Shown here: in pieces, positions 19,895 to 33,500 of the stretch
How positions within the stretch are numbered: the first letter of the stretch is position 1
Layout: each line of letters begins with the position of its first letter
From: Cladorhizidae sp. MBARI D1340-BT2
Lineage: Eukaryota > Porifera > Demospongiae > Poecilosclerida > Cladorhizidae
Length of the DNA stretch: 64,000 nt
Direction: 5' to 3'
Assembly (NCBI GenBank): GCA_028752905.1
Contig: JAQNBH010000007.1
Location: forward strand, 46,203,145-46,267,144
The notes under the pieces: model-generated
The model's database searches: none
Told to the model about the DNA's origin: nothing
What the model saw: only the letters and a program-made list of their open reading frames with translations
Made by a program: the position numbers and the translations under genes

Positions 19895-22800
19895 TGTGGG
19901 AGTTGCTCTATGTGTGGGTGTGTGTGTGTACATGTGGGAGTTGCTCTATGTGTAGGTGTGTGTGTGCACATGTGGGAGTTGCTCTATGTGTAGGTGTGTG
20001 TGTGTGCACATGTGGGAGTTGCTCTATGTGTAGGTGTGAGTGTGCACATGTGGGAGTTGCTCTATGTGTAGGTGTGTGTGTGCACATGTGTGAGTTGCTC
20101 TGTGTAGGTGTGTGTGTGCACATGTGGGAGTTGCTCTATGTGTAGGTGTGTGTGTGCACATGTGGGAGTTGCTCTATGTGTAGGTGTGTGTGTGCACATG
20201 TAGGAGTTGCTCTATGTGTAGGTGTGTGTGTGCACATGTGGGAGTTGCTCTATGTGTAGGTGTGTGTGTGCACATGTGGGAGTTGCTCTATGTGTAGGTG
20301 TGTGTGTGCACATGTGGGAGTTGCTCTATGTGTAGGTGTGTGTGTGTGCACATGTGGGAGTTGCTCTATGTGTAGGTGTGTGTGTGCACATGTGGGAGTT
20401 GCTCTATGTGTAGGTGTGTGTGTGCACATGTGGGAGTTGCTCTATGTGTAGGTGTGTGTGTGCACATGTGGGAGTTGCTCTATGTGTAGGTGTGTGTGTG
20501 CACATGTGGGAGTTGCTCTATGTGTAGGTGTGTGTGTGCACATGTGGGAGTTGCTCTATGTGTAGGTGTGTGTGTGCACATGTGGGAGTTGCTCTATGTG
20601 TAGGTGTGTGTGTGCACATGTGGGAGTTGCTCTATGTGTAGGTGTGTGTGTGCACATGTGGGAGTTGCTCTATGTGTAGGTGTGTGTGTGCACATGTGGG
20701 AGTTGCTCTATGTGTAGGGTGTGTGTGTGCACATGTGGGAGTTGCTCTATGTGTAGGTGTGTGTGTGTGCACATGTGGGAGTTGCTCTATGTGTAGGTGT
20801 GTGTGTGTGCACATGTGGGAGTTGCTCTATGTGTAGGTGTGTGTGCACATGTGGGAGTTGCTCTATGTGTAGGTGTGTGTGTGCACATGTGGGAGTTGCT
20901 CTATGTGTAGGTGTGTGTGTGTGTGCACATGTGGGAGTTGCTCTATGTGTAGGTGTGTGTGTGTGTGCACATTTGGGAGTTGCTCTATGTGTAGGTGTGT
21001 GTGTGCACATGTGGGAGTTGCTCTATGTGTAGGTGTGTGTGTGCACATGTGGGAGTTGCTCTATGTGTAGGTGTGTGTGTTCACATGTGGGAGTTGCTCT
21101 ATGTGTAGGTGTGTGTGTGCACATGTGGGAGTTGCTCTATGTGTAGGTGTGTGTGTGCACATGTGGGAGTTGCTCTATGTGTAGGTGTGTGTGTGCACAT
21201 GTGGGAGTTGCTCTATGTGTAGGTGTGTGTGTGCACATGTGGAGTTGCTCTATGTGTAGGTGTGTGTGTGCACATGTGGGAGTTGCTCTATGTGTAGGTG
21301 TGTGTGTGCACATGTGGGAGTTGCTCTATGTGTAGGTGTGTGTGTGCACATGTGGGAGTTGCTCTATGTGTAGGTGTGTGTGTGCACATGTGGGAGTTGC
21401 TCTATGTGTAGGTGTTGTGCACATGTGGGAGTTGCTCTATGTGTAGGTGTGTGTGTGCACATGTGGGAGTGCTCTATGTGTAGGTGTGTGTGTGCACATG
21501 TGGGAGTTGCTCTATGTGTAGGTGTGTGTGTGCACATGTGGGAGTTGCTCTATGTGTAGGTGTGTGTGTGCACATGTGGGAGTTGCTCTATGTGTAGGTG
21601 TGTGTGTGCACATGTGGGAGTTGCTCTATGTGTAGGTGTGTGTGTGCACATGTGGGAGTTGCTCTATGTGTAGGTGTGTGTGTGCACATGTGGGAGTTGC
21701 TCTATGTGTAGGTGTGTGTGTGCACATGTGGGAGTTGCTCTATGTGTAGGTGTGTGTGTGTGTGCACATGTGGGAGTTGCTCTATGTGTAGGTGTGTGTG
21801 TGCACATGTGGGAGTTGCTCTATGTGTAGGTGTGTGTGTGCACATGTGGGAGTTGCTCTATGTGTAGGTGTGTGTGTGCACATGTGGGAGTTGCTCTATG
21901 TGTAGGTGTGTGTGTGTGCACATGTGGGAGTTGCTCTATGTGTAGGTGTGTGTGTGCACATGTGGGAGTTGCTCTATGTGTAGGTGTGTGTGTGCACATG
22001 TGGGAGTTGCTCTATGTGTAGGTGTGTGTGTGCACATGTGGGAGTTGCTCTATGTGTAGGTGTGTGAGTGCACATGTGGGAGTTGCTCTATGTGTAGGTG
22101 TGTGTGTGCACATGTGGGAGTTGCTCTATGTGTAGGTGTGTGTGTGCACATGTGGGAGTTGCTCTATGTGTAGGTGTGTGTGTGTGTGCACATGTGGGAG
22201 TTGCTCTATGTGTAGGTGTGTGTGTGCACATGTGGGAGTTGCTCTATGTGTAGGTGTGTGTGTGCACATGTGGGAGTTGCTCTATGTGTAGGTGTGTGTG
22301 TGCACATGTGGGAGTTGCTCTATGTGTAGGTGTGTGTGTGCACATGTTGGAGTTGCTCTATGTGTAGGTGTGTGTGTGCACATGTGGGAGTTGCTCTATG
22401 TGTAGGTGTGTGTGTGCACATGTGGGAGTTGCTCTATGTGTAGGTGTGTGTGTGCACATGTGGGAGTTGCTCTATGTGTAGGTGTGTGTGTGCACATGTG
22501 GGAGTTGCTCTATGTGTAGGTGTGTGTGTGCACATGTGGAGTTGCTCTATGTGTAGGTGTGTGTGTGCACATGTGGGAGTTGCTCTATGTGTAGGTGTGT
22601 GTGTGCACATGTGGGAGTTGCTCTGTGTGTGTGCACATGTGGGAGTTGCTCTATGTGTAGGTGTGTGTGTGTGTGCACATGTGGAGTTGCTCTATGTGTA
22701 GGTGTGTGTGTGCACATGTGGAGTTGCTCTGTGTGTGCACATGTGGGAGTTGCTCTATGTGTAGGTGTGTGTGTGCACATGTAGGAGTTGCTCTATGTGT

Positions 22801-24040
22801 AGGTGTGTGTGTGCACATGTGGGAGTTGCTCTATGTGTAGGTGTGTGTGTGTGTGCACATGTGGGAGTTGCTCTATGTGTAGGTGTGTGTGTGCACATGT
22901 GGGAGTTGCTCTATGTGTAGGTGTGTGTGTGCACATGTGGGAGTTGCTCTATGTGTAGGTGTGTGTGTGCACATGTGGGAGTTGCTCTATGTGTAGGTGT
23001 GTGTGTGCACATGTGGGAGTTGCTCTATGTGTAGGTGTGTGTGTGCACATGTGGGAGTTGCTCTATGTGTAGGTGTGTGTGTGCACATGTGGGAGTTGCT
23101 CTATGTGTAGGTGTGTGTGTGTGCACATGTGGGAGTGCTCTATGTGTAGGTGTGTGTGTGCACATGTGGAGTTGCTCTATGTGTAGGTGTGTGTGTGCAC
23201 ATGTGGGAGTTGCTCTATGTGTAGGTGTGTGTGTGCACATGTGGGAGTTGCTCTATGTGTAGGTGTGTGAGTGCACATGTGGGAGTTGCTCTATGTGTAG
23301 GGTGTGTGTGTGTGCACATGTGGGAGTTGCTCTATGTGTAGGTGTGTGTGTGTGCACATGTGGGAGTTGCTCTATGTGTAGGGGTGTGTGTGTGTGCACA
23401 TGTGGGAGTTGCTCTATGTGTAGGTGTGTGTGTGCACATGTGGGAGTTGCTCTATGTGTGGGTATGTGTGTGTACATGTGGGAGTTGCTCTATGTGTAGG
23501 TGTGTGTGTGCACATGTTGGAGTTGCTCTATGTGTAGGTGTGTGTGTGCACATGTGGGAGTTGCTCTATGTGTAGGTGTGTGTGTGCACATGTGGGAGTT
23601 GCTCTATGTGTAGGTGTGTGTGTGCACATGTGGGAGTTGCTCTATGTGTAGGTGTGTGTGTGCACATGTGGGAGTTGCTCTATGTGTAGGTGTGTGTGTG
23701 CACATGTGGGAGTTGCTCTATGTGTAGGTGTGTGTGTGCACATGTGGGAGTTGCTCTATGTGTAGGTGTGTGTGTGCACATGTGGGAGTTGCTCTATGTG
23801 TAGGTGTGTGTGTGCACATGTGGGAGTTGCTCTATGTGTAGGTGTGTGTGTGCACATGTGGGAGTTGCTCTATGTGTAGGTGTGTGTGTGCACATGTGGG
23901 AGTTGCTCTATGTGTAGGTGTGTGTGTGCACATGTGGGAGTTGCTCTATGTGTAGGTGTGTGTGTGCACATGTGGGAGTTGCTCTATGTGTAGGTGTGTG
24001 TGTGCACATGTGGGAGTTGCTCTATGTGTAGGTGTGTGTG
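19895..24040. repeat. Higher-order repeat, copy 2
   Basis: This is the second tandem copy of the about 4.1-kb segment. The offset drifts from 4043 to about 4149, so indels of one or more units have accumulated since duplication. The last matched marker is the GTGGG unit near 19317 and its partner near 23460. Beyond that, copy 2 is uniform where copy 1 has variants near 19497 and 19558, so homogenisation may have erased part of it. The right border is estimated from the offset only. Confidence 0.6.
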
Positions 24041-24533
24041 TGCACATGTGGGAGTTGCTCTATGTGTAGGTGTGTGTGTGCACATGTGGGAGTTGCTCTA
24101 TGTGTAGGTGTGTGTGTGCACATGTGGGAGTTGCTCTATGTGTAGGTGTGTGTGTGTGCACATGTGGGAGTTGCTCTATGTGTAGGTGTGTGTGTGCACA
24201 TGTGGGAGTTGCTCTATGTGTAGGTGTGTGTGTGCACATGTGGGAGTTGCTCTATGTGTAGGTGTGTGTGTGCACATGTGGGAGTTGCTCTATGTGTAGG
24301 TGTGTGTGTGCACATGTGGGAGTTGCTCTATGTGTAGGTGTGTGTGTGCACATGTGGGAGTTGCTCTATGTGTAGGTGTGTGTGTGTGTGCACATGTGGG
24401 AGTTGCTCTATGTGTAGGTGTGTGTGTGTGCACATGTGGGAGTTGCTCTATGTGTAGGTGTGTGTGTGCACATGTGGGAGTTGCTCTATGTGTAGGTGTG
24501 TGTGTGCACATGTGGGAGTTGCTCTATGTGTAG

Positions 24534-27500
24534 GTGTGTGTGTGCACATGTGGGAGTTGCTCTATGTGTAGGTGTGTGTGTGCACATGTGGGAGTTGCTC
24601 TATGTGTAGGTGTGTGTGTGCACATGTGGGAGTTGCTCTATGTGTAGGTGTGTGTGTGCACATGTGGGAGTTGCTCTATGTGTAGGTGTGTGTGTGCACA
24701 TGTGGGAGTTGCTCTATGTGTAGGTGTGTGTGTGCACATGTGGGAGTTGCTCTATGTGTAGGTGTGTGTGTGCACATGTGGGAGTTGCTCTATGTGTAGG
24801 TGTGTGTGTGCACATGTGGGAGTTGCTCTATGTGTAGGTGTGTGTGTGCACATGTGGGAGTTGCTCTATGTGTAGGTGTGTGTGTGCACATGTGGGAGTT
24901 GCTCTATGTGTAGGTGTGTGTGTGCACATGTGGGAGTTGCTCTATGTGTAGGTGTGTGTGTGCACATGTGGGAGTTGCTCTATGTGTAGGTGTGTGTGTG
25001 CACATGTGGGAGTTGCTCTATGTGTAGGTGTGTGTGTGCACATGTGGGAGTTGCTCTATGTGTAGGTGTGTGTGTGCACATGTGGGAGTTGCTCTATGTG
25101 TAGGTGTGTGTGTGCACATGTGGGAGTTGCTCTATGTGTAGGTGTGTGTGTGCACATGTGGGAGTTGCTCTATGTGTAGGTGTGTGTGTGCACATGTGGG
25201 AGTTGCTCTATGTGTAGGTGTGTGTGTGCACATGTGGGAGTTGCTCTATGTGTAGGTGTGTGTGTGCACATGTGGGAGTTGCTCTATGTGTAGGTGTGTG
25301 TGTGCACATGTGGGAGTTGCTCTATGTGTAGGTGTGTGTGTGCACATGTGGGAGTTGCTCTATGTGTAGGTGTGTGTGTGCACATGTGGGAGTTGCTCTA
25401 TGTGTAGGTGTGTGTGTGCACATGTGGGAGTTGCTCTATGTGTAGGTGTGTGTGTGCACATGTGGGAGTTGCTCTATGTGTAGGTGTGTGTGTGCACATG
25501 TGGGAGTTGCTCTATGTGTAGGTGTGTGTGTGCACATGTGGGAGTTGCTCTATGTGTAGGTGTGTGTGTGCACATGTGGGAGTTGCTCTATGTGTAGGTG
25601 TGTGTGTGCACATGTGGGAGTTGCTCTATGTGTAGGTGTGTGTGTGCACATGTGGGAGTTGCTCTATGTGTAGGTGTGTGTGTGCACATGTGGGAGTTGC
25701 TCTATGTGTAGGTGTGTGTGTGCACATGTGGGAGTTGCTCTATGTGTAGGTGTGTGTGTGCACATGTGGGAGTTGCTCTATGTGTAGGTGTGTGTGTGCA
25801 CATGTGGGAGTTGCTCTATGTGTAGGTGTGTGTGTGCACATGTGGGAGTTGCTCTATGTGTAGGTGTGTGTGTGCACATGTGGGAGTTGCTCTATGTGTA
25901 GGTGTGTGTGTGCACATGTGGGAGTTGCTCTATGTGTAGGTGTGTGTGTGCACATGTGGGAGTTGCTCTATGTGTAGGTGTGTGTGTGCACATGTGGGAG
26001 TTGCTCTATGTGTAGGTGTGTGTGTGCACATGTGGGAGTTGCTCTATGTGTAGGTGTGTGTGTGCACATGTGGGAGTTGCTCTATGTGTAGGTGTGTGTG
26101 TGCACATGTGGGAGTTGCTCTATGTGTAGGTGTGTGTGTGCACATGTGGGAGTTGCTCTATGTGTAGGTGTGTGTGTGCACATGTGGGAGTTGCTCTATG
26201 TGTAGGTGTGTGTGTGCACATGTGGGAGTTGCTCTATGTGTAGGTGTGTGTGTGCACATGTGGGAGTTGCTCTATGTGTAGGTGTGTGTGTGCACATGTG
26301 GGAGTTGCTCTATGTGTAGGTGTGTGTGTGCACATGTGGGAGTTGCTCTATGTGTAGGTGTGTGTGTGCACATGTGGGAGTTGCTCTATGTGTAGGTGTG
26401 TGTGTGCACATGTGGGAGTTGCTCTATGTGTAGGTGTGTGTGTGCACATGTGGGAGTTGCTCTATGTGTAGGTGTGTGTGTGCACATGTGGGAGTTGCTC
26501 TATGTGTAGGTGTGTGTGTGCACATGTGGGAGTTGCTCTATGTGTAGGTGTGTGTGTGCACATGTGGGAGTTGCTCTATGTGTAGGTGTGTGTGTGCACA
26601 TGTGGGAGTTGCTCTATGTGTAGGTGTGTGTGTGCACATGTGGGAGTTGCTCTATGTGTAGGTGTGTGTGTGCACATGTGGGAGTTGCTCTATGTGTAGG
26701 TGTGTGTGTGCACATGTGGGAGTTGCTCTATGTGTAGGTGTGTGTGTGCACATGTGGGAGTTGCTCTATGTGTAGGTGTGTGTGTGCACATGTGGGAGTT
26801 GCTCTATGTGTAGGTGTGTGTGTGCACATGTGGGAGTTGCTCTATGTGTAGGTGTGTGTGTGCACATGTGGGAGTTGCTCTATGTGTAGGTGTGTGTGTG
26901 CACATGTGGGAGTTGCTCTATGTGTAGGTGTGTGTGTGCACATGTGGGAGTTGCTCTATGTGTAGGTGTGTGTGTGCACATGTGGGAGTTGCTCTATGTG
27001 TAGGTGTGTGTGTGCACATGTGGGAGTTGCTCTATGTGTAGGTGTGTGTGTGCACATGTGGGAGTTGCTCTATGTGTAGGTGTGTGTGTGCACATGTGGG
27101 AGTTGCTCTATGTGTAGGTGTGTGTGTGCACATGTGGGAGTTGCTCTATGTGTAGGTGTGTGTGTGCACATGTGGGAGTTGCTCTATGTGTAGGTGTGTG
27201 TGTGCACATGTGGGAGTTGCTCTATGTGTAGGTGTGTGTGTGCACATGTGGGAGTTGCTCTATGTGTAGGTGTGTGTGTGCACATGTGGGAGTTGCTCTA
27301 TGTGTAGGTGTGTGTGTGCACATGTGGGAGTTGCTCTATGTGTAGGTGTGTGTGTGCACATGTGGGAGTTGCTCTATGTGTAGGTGTGTGTGTGCACATG
27401 TGGGAGTTGCTCTATGTGTAGGTGTGTGTGTGCACATGTGGGAGTTGCTCTATGTGTAGGTGTGTGTGTGCACATGTGGGAGTTGCTCTATGTGTAGGTG

Positions 27501-30500
27501 TGTGTGTGCACATGTGGGAGTTGCTCTATGTGTAGGTGTGTGTGTGCACATGTGGGAGTTGCTCTATGTGTAGGTGTGTGTGTGCACATGTGGGAGTTGC
27601 TCTATGTGTAGGTGTGTGTGTGCACATGTGGGAGTTGCTCTATGTGTAGGTGTGTGTGTGCACATGTGGGAGTTGCTCTATGTGTAGGTGTGTGTGTGCA
27701 CATGTGGGAGTTGCTCTATGTGTAGGTGTGTGTGTGCACATGTGGGAGTTGCTCTATGTGTAGGTGTGTGTGTGCACATGTGGGAGTTGCTCTATGTGTA
27801 GGTGTGTGTGTGCACATGTGGGAGTTGCTCTATGTGTAGGTGTGTGTGTGCACATGTGGGAGTTGCTCTATGTGTAGGTGTGTGTGTGCACATGTGGGAG
27901 TTGCTCTATGTGTAGGTGTGTGTGTGCACATGTGGGAGTTGCTCTATGTGTAGGTGTGTGTGTGCACATGTGGGAGTTGCTCTATGTGTAGGTGTGTGTG
28001 TGCACATGTGGGAGTTGCTCTATGTGTAGGTGTGTGTGTGCACATGTGGGAGTTGCTCTATGTGTAGGTGTGTGTGTGCACATGTGGGAGTTGCTCTATG
28101 TGTAGGTGTGTGTGTGCACATGTGGGAGTTGCTCTATGTGTAGGTGTGTGTGTGCACATGTGGGAGTTGCTCTATGTGTAGGTGTGTGTGTGCACATGTG
28201 GGAGTTGCTCTATGTGTAGGTGTGTGTGTGCACATGTGGGAGTTGCTCTATGTGTAGGTGTGTGTGTGCACATGTGGGAGTTGCTCTATGTGTAGGTGTG
28301 TGTGTGCACATGTGGGAGTTGCTCTATGTGTAGGTGTGTGTGTGCACATGTGGGAGTTGCTCTATGTGTAGGTGTGTGTGTGCACATGTGGGAGTTGCTC
28401 TATGTGTAGGTGTGTGTGTGCACATGTGGGAGTTGCTCTATGTGTAGGTGTGTGTGTGCACATGTGGGAGTTGCTCTATGTGTAGGTGTGTGTGTGCACA
28501 TGTGGGAGTTGCTCTATGTGTAGGTGTGTGTGTGCACATGTGGGAGTTGCTCTATGTGTAGGTGTGTGTGTGCACATGTGGGAGTTGCTCTATGTGTAGG
28601 TGTGTGTGTGCACATGTGGGAGTTGCTCTATGTGTAGGTGTGTGTGTGCACATGTGGGAGTTGCTCTATGTGTAGGTGTGTGTGTGCACATGTGGGAGTT
28701 GCTCTATGTGTAGGTGTGTGTGTGCACATGTGGGAGTTGCTCTATGTGTAGGTGTGTGTGTGCACATGTGGGAGTTGCTCTATGTGTAGGTGTGTGTGTG
28801 CACATGTGGGAGTTGCTCTATGTGTAGGTGTGTGTGTGCACATGTGGGAGTTGCTCTATGTGTAGGTGTGTGTGTGCACATGTGGGAGTTGCTCTATGTG
28901 TAGGTGTGTGTGTGCACATGTGGGAGTTGCTCTATGTGTAGGTGTGTGTGTGCACATGTGGGAGTTGCTCTATGTGTAGGTGTGTGTGTGCACATGTGGG
29001 AGTTGCTCTATGTGTAGGTGTGTGTGTGCACATGTGGGAGTTGCTCTATGTGTAGGTGTGTGTGTGCACATGTGGGAGTTGCTCTATGTGTAGGTGTGTG
29101 TGTGCACATGTGGGAGTTGCTCTATGTGTAGGTGTGTGTGTGCACATGTGGGAGTTGCTCTATGTGTAGGTGTGTGTGTGCACATGTGGGAGTTGCTCTA
29201 TGTGTAGGTGTGTGTGTGCACATGTGGGAGTTGCTCTATGTGTAGGTGTGTGTGTGCACATGTGGGAGTTGCTCTATGTGTAGGTGTGTGTGTGCACATG
29301 TGGGAGTTGCTCTATGTGTAGGTGTGTGTGTGCACATGTGGGAGTTGCTCTATGTGTAGGTGTGTGTGTGCACATGTGGGAGTTGCTCTATGTGTAGGTG
29401 TGTGTGTGCACATGTGGGAGTTGCTCTATGTGTAGGTGTGTGTGTGCACATGTGGGAGTTGCTCTATGTGTAGGTGTGTGTGTGCACATGTGGGAGTTGC
29501 TCTATGTGTAGGTGTGTGTGTGCACATGTGGGAGTTGCTCTATGTGTAGGTGTGTGTGTGCACATGTGGGAGTTGCTCTATGTGTAGGTGTGTGTGTGCA
29601 CATGTGGGAGTTGCTCTATGTGTAGGTGTGTGTGTGCACATGTGGGAGTTGCTCTATGTGTAGGTGTGTGTGTGCACATGTGGGAGTTGCTCTATGTGTA
29701 GGTGTGTGTGTGCACATGTGGGAGTTGCTCTATGTGTAGGTGTGTGTGTGCACATGTGGGAGTTGCTCTATGTGTAGGTGTGTGTGTGCACATGTGGGAG
29801 TTGCTCTATGTGTAGGTGTGTGTGTGCACATGTGGGAGTTGCTCTATGTGTAGGTGTGTGTGTGCACATGTGGGAGTTGCTCTATGTGTAGGTGTGTGTG
29901 TGCACATGTGGGAGTTGCTCTATGTGTAGGTGTGTGTGTGCACATGTGGGAGTTGCTCTATGTGTAGGTGTGTGTGTGCACATGTGGGAGTTGCTCTATG
30001 TGTAGGTGTGTGTGTGCACATGTGGGAGTTGCTCTATGTGTAGGTGTGTGTGTGCACATGTGGGAGTTGCTCTATGTGTAGGTGTGTGTGTGCACATGTG
30101 GGAGTTGCTCTATGTGTAGGTGTGTGTGTGCACATGTGGGAGTTGCTCTATGTGTAGGTGTGTGTGTGCACATGTGGGAGTTGCTCTATGTGTAGGTGTG
30201 TGTGTGCACATGTGGGAGTTGCTCTATGTGTAGGTGTGTGTGTGCACATGTGGGAGTTGCTCTATGTGTAGGTGTGTGTGTGCACATGTGGGAGTTGCTC
30301 TATGTGTAGGTGTGTGTGTGCACATGTGGGAGTTGCTCTATGTGTAGGTGTGTGTGTGCACATGTGGGAGTTGCTCTATGTGTAGGTGTGTGTGTGCACA
30401 TGTGGGAGTTGCTCTATGTGTAGGTGTGTGTGTGCACATGTGGGAGTTGCTCTATGTGTAGGTGTGTGTGTGCACATGTGGGAGTTGCTCTATGTGTAGG

Positions 30501-33500
30501 TGTGTGTGTGCACATGTGGGAGTTGCTCTATGTGTAGGTGTGTGTGTGCACATGTGGGAGTTGCTCTATGTGTAGGTGTGTGTGTGCACATGTGGGAGTT
30601 GCTCTATGTGTAGGTGTGTGTGTGCACATGTGGGAGTTGCTCTATGTGTAGGTGTGTGTGTGCACATGTGGGAGTTGCTCTATGTGTAGGTGTGTGTGTG
30701 CACATGTGGGAGTTGCTCTATGTGTAGGTGTGTGTGTGCACATGTGGGAGTTGCTCTATGTGTAGGTGTGTGTGTGCACATGTGGGAGTTGCTCTATGTG
30801 TAGGTGTGTGTGTGCACATGTGGGAGTTGCTCTATGTGTAGGTGTGTGTGTGCACATGTGGGAGTTGCTCTATGTGTAGGTGTGTGTGTGCACATGTGGG
30901 AGTTGCTCTATGTGTAGGTGTGTGTGTGCACATGTGGGAGTTGCTCTATGTGTAGGTGTGTGTGTGCACATGTGGGAGTTGCTCTATGTGTAGGTGTGTG
31001 TGTGCACATGTGGGAGTTGCTCTATGTGTAGGTGTGTGTGTGCACATGTGGGAGTTGCTCTATGTGTAGGTGTGTGTGTGCACATGTGGGAGTTGCTCTA
31101 TGTGTAGGTGTGTGTGTGCACATGTGGGAGTTGCTCTATGTGTAGGTGTGTGTGTGCACATGTGGGAGTTGCTCTATGTGTAGGTGTGTGTGTGCACATG
31201 TGGGAGTTGCTCTATGTGTAGGTGTGTGTGTGCACATGTGGGAGTTGCTCTATGTGTAGGTGTGTGTGTGCACATGTGGGAGTTGCTCTATGTGTAGGTG
31301 TGTGTGTGCACATGTGGGAGTTGCTCTATGTGTAGGTGTGTGTGTGCACATGTGGGAGTTGCTCTATGTGTAGGTGTGTGTGTGCACATGTGGGAGTTGC
31401 TCTATGTGTAGGTGTGTGTGTGCACATGTGGGAGTTGCTCTATGTGTAGGTGTGTGTGTGCACATGTGGGAGTTGCTCTATGTGTAGGTGTGTGTGTGCA
31501 CATGTGGGAGTTGCTCTATGTGTAGGTGTGTGTGTGCACATGTGGGAGTTGCTCTATGTGTAGGTGTGTGTGTGCACATGTGGGAGTTGCTCTATGTGTA
31601 GGTGTGTGTGTGCACATGTGGGAGTTGCTCTATGTGTAGGTGTGTGTGTGCACATGTGGGAGTTGCTCTATGTGTAGGTGTGTGTGTGCACATGTGGGAG
31701 TTGCTCTATGTGTAGGTGTGTGTGTGCACATGTGGGAGTTGCTCTATGTGTAGGTGTGTGTGTGCACATGTGGGAGTTGCTCTATGTGTAGGTGTGTGTG
31801 TGCACATGTGGGAGTTGCTCTATGTGTAGGTGTGTGTGTGCACATGTGGGAGTTGCTCTATGTGTAGGTGTGTGTGTGCACATGTGGGAGTTGCTCTATG
31901 TGTAGGTGTGTGTGTGCACATGTGGGAGTTGCTCTATGTGTAGGTGTGTGTGTGCACATGTGGGAGTTGCTCTATGTGTAGGTGTGTGTGTGCACATGTG
32001 GGAGTTGCTCTATGTGTAGGTGTGTGTGTGCACATGTGGGAGTTGCTCTATGTGTAGGTGTGTGTGTGCACATGTGGGAGTTGCTCTATGTGTAGGTGTG
32101 TGTGTGCACATGTGGGAGTTGCTCTATGTGTAGGTGTGTGTGTGCACATGTGGGAGTTGCTCTATGTGTAGGTGTGTGTGTGCACATGTGGGAGTTGCTC
32201 TATGTGTAGGTGTGTGTGTGCACATGTGGGAGTTGCTCTATGTGTAGGTGTGTGTGTGCACATGTGGGAGTTGCTCTATGTGTAGGTGTGTGTGTGCACA
32301 TGTGGGAGTTGCTCTATGTGTAGGTGTGTGTGTGCACATGTGGGAGTTGCTCTATGTGTAGGTGTGTGTGTGCACATGTGGGAGTTGCTCTATGTGTAGG
32401 TGTGTGTGTGCACATGTGGGAGTTGCTCTATGTGTAGGTGTGTGTGTGCACATGTGGGAGTTGCTCTATGTGTAGGTGTGTGTGTGCACATGTGGGAGTT
32501 GCTCTATGTGTAGGTGTGTGTGTGCACATGTGGGAGTTGCTCTATGTGTAGGTGTGTGTGTGCACATGTGGGAGTTGCTCTATGTGTAGGTGTGTGTGTG
32601 CACATGTGGGAGTTGCTCTATGTGTAGGTGTGTGTGTGCACATGTGGGAGTTGCTCTATGTGTAGGTGTGTGTGTGCACATGTGGGAGTTGCTCTATGTG
32701 TAGGTGTGTGTGTGCACATGTGGGAGTTGCTCTATGTGTAGGTGTGTGTGTGCACATGTGGGAGTTGCTCTATGTGTAGGTGTGTGTGTGCACATGTGGG
32801 AGTTGCTCTATGTGTAGGTGTGTGTGTGCACATGTGGGAGTTGCTCTATGTGTAGGTGTGTGTGTGCACATGTGGGAGTTGCTCTATGTGTAGGTGTGTG
32901 TGTGCACATGTGGGAGTTGCTCTATGTGTAGGTGTGTGTGTGCACATGTGGGAGTTGCTCTATGTGTAGGTGTGTGTGTGCACATGTGGGAGTTGCTCTA
33001 TGTGTAGGTGTGTGTGTGCACATGTGGGAGTTGCTCTATGTGTAGGTGTGTGTGTGCACATGTGGGAGTTGCTCTATGTGTAGGTGTGTGTGTGCACATG
33101 TGGGAGTTGCTCTATGTGTAGGTGTGTGTGTGCACATGTGGGAGTTGCTCTATGTGTAGGTGTGTGTGTGCACATGTGGGAGTTGCTCTATGTGTAGGTG
33201 TGTGTGTGCACATGTGGGAGTTGCTCTATGTGTAGGTGTGTGTGTGCACATGTGGGAGTTGCTCTATGTGTAGGTGTGTGTGTGCACATGTGGGAGTTGC
33301 TCTATGTGTAGGTGTGTGTGTGCACATGTGGGAGTTGCTCTATGTGTAGGTGTGTGTGTGCACATGTGGGAGTTGCTCTATGTGTAGGTGTGTGTGTGCA
33401 CATGTGGGAGTTGCTCTATGTGTAGGTGTGTGTGTGCACATGTGGGAGTTGCTCTATGTGTAGGTGTGTGTGTGCACATGTGGGAGTTGCTCTATGTGTA

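Larger units (their letters stand above)
14508..24533. repeat. 38-bp array: variant-rich block
   Basis: This 10-kb stretch has frequent 36-, 39-, 40- and 42-bp units and point variants. Recurrent variants are GTACAT for GCACAT, CATGTTGGAG, CATGTAGGAG, CATGTGGAG, GGGAGTGCTC, GTGAGTGCAC and CTCTGTGTGTG (a unit missing about 10 bp). A unique oddity is CTATTGTGTTGAGTCTTG near 16786-16801. The order of variants recurs, defining higher-order repeats (next entries). Confidence 0.88.

Noticed and set aside
19648..20145. Cys-rich proteins of 60-166 residues encoded in the 38-bp array
   Set aside because: These frames exist only where 36-, 40- or 42-bp units shift the phase past the TAG present in each unit. 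The minus strand gives mirror frames over the same bases, and start and stop are repeat motifs.
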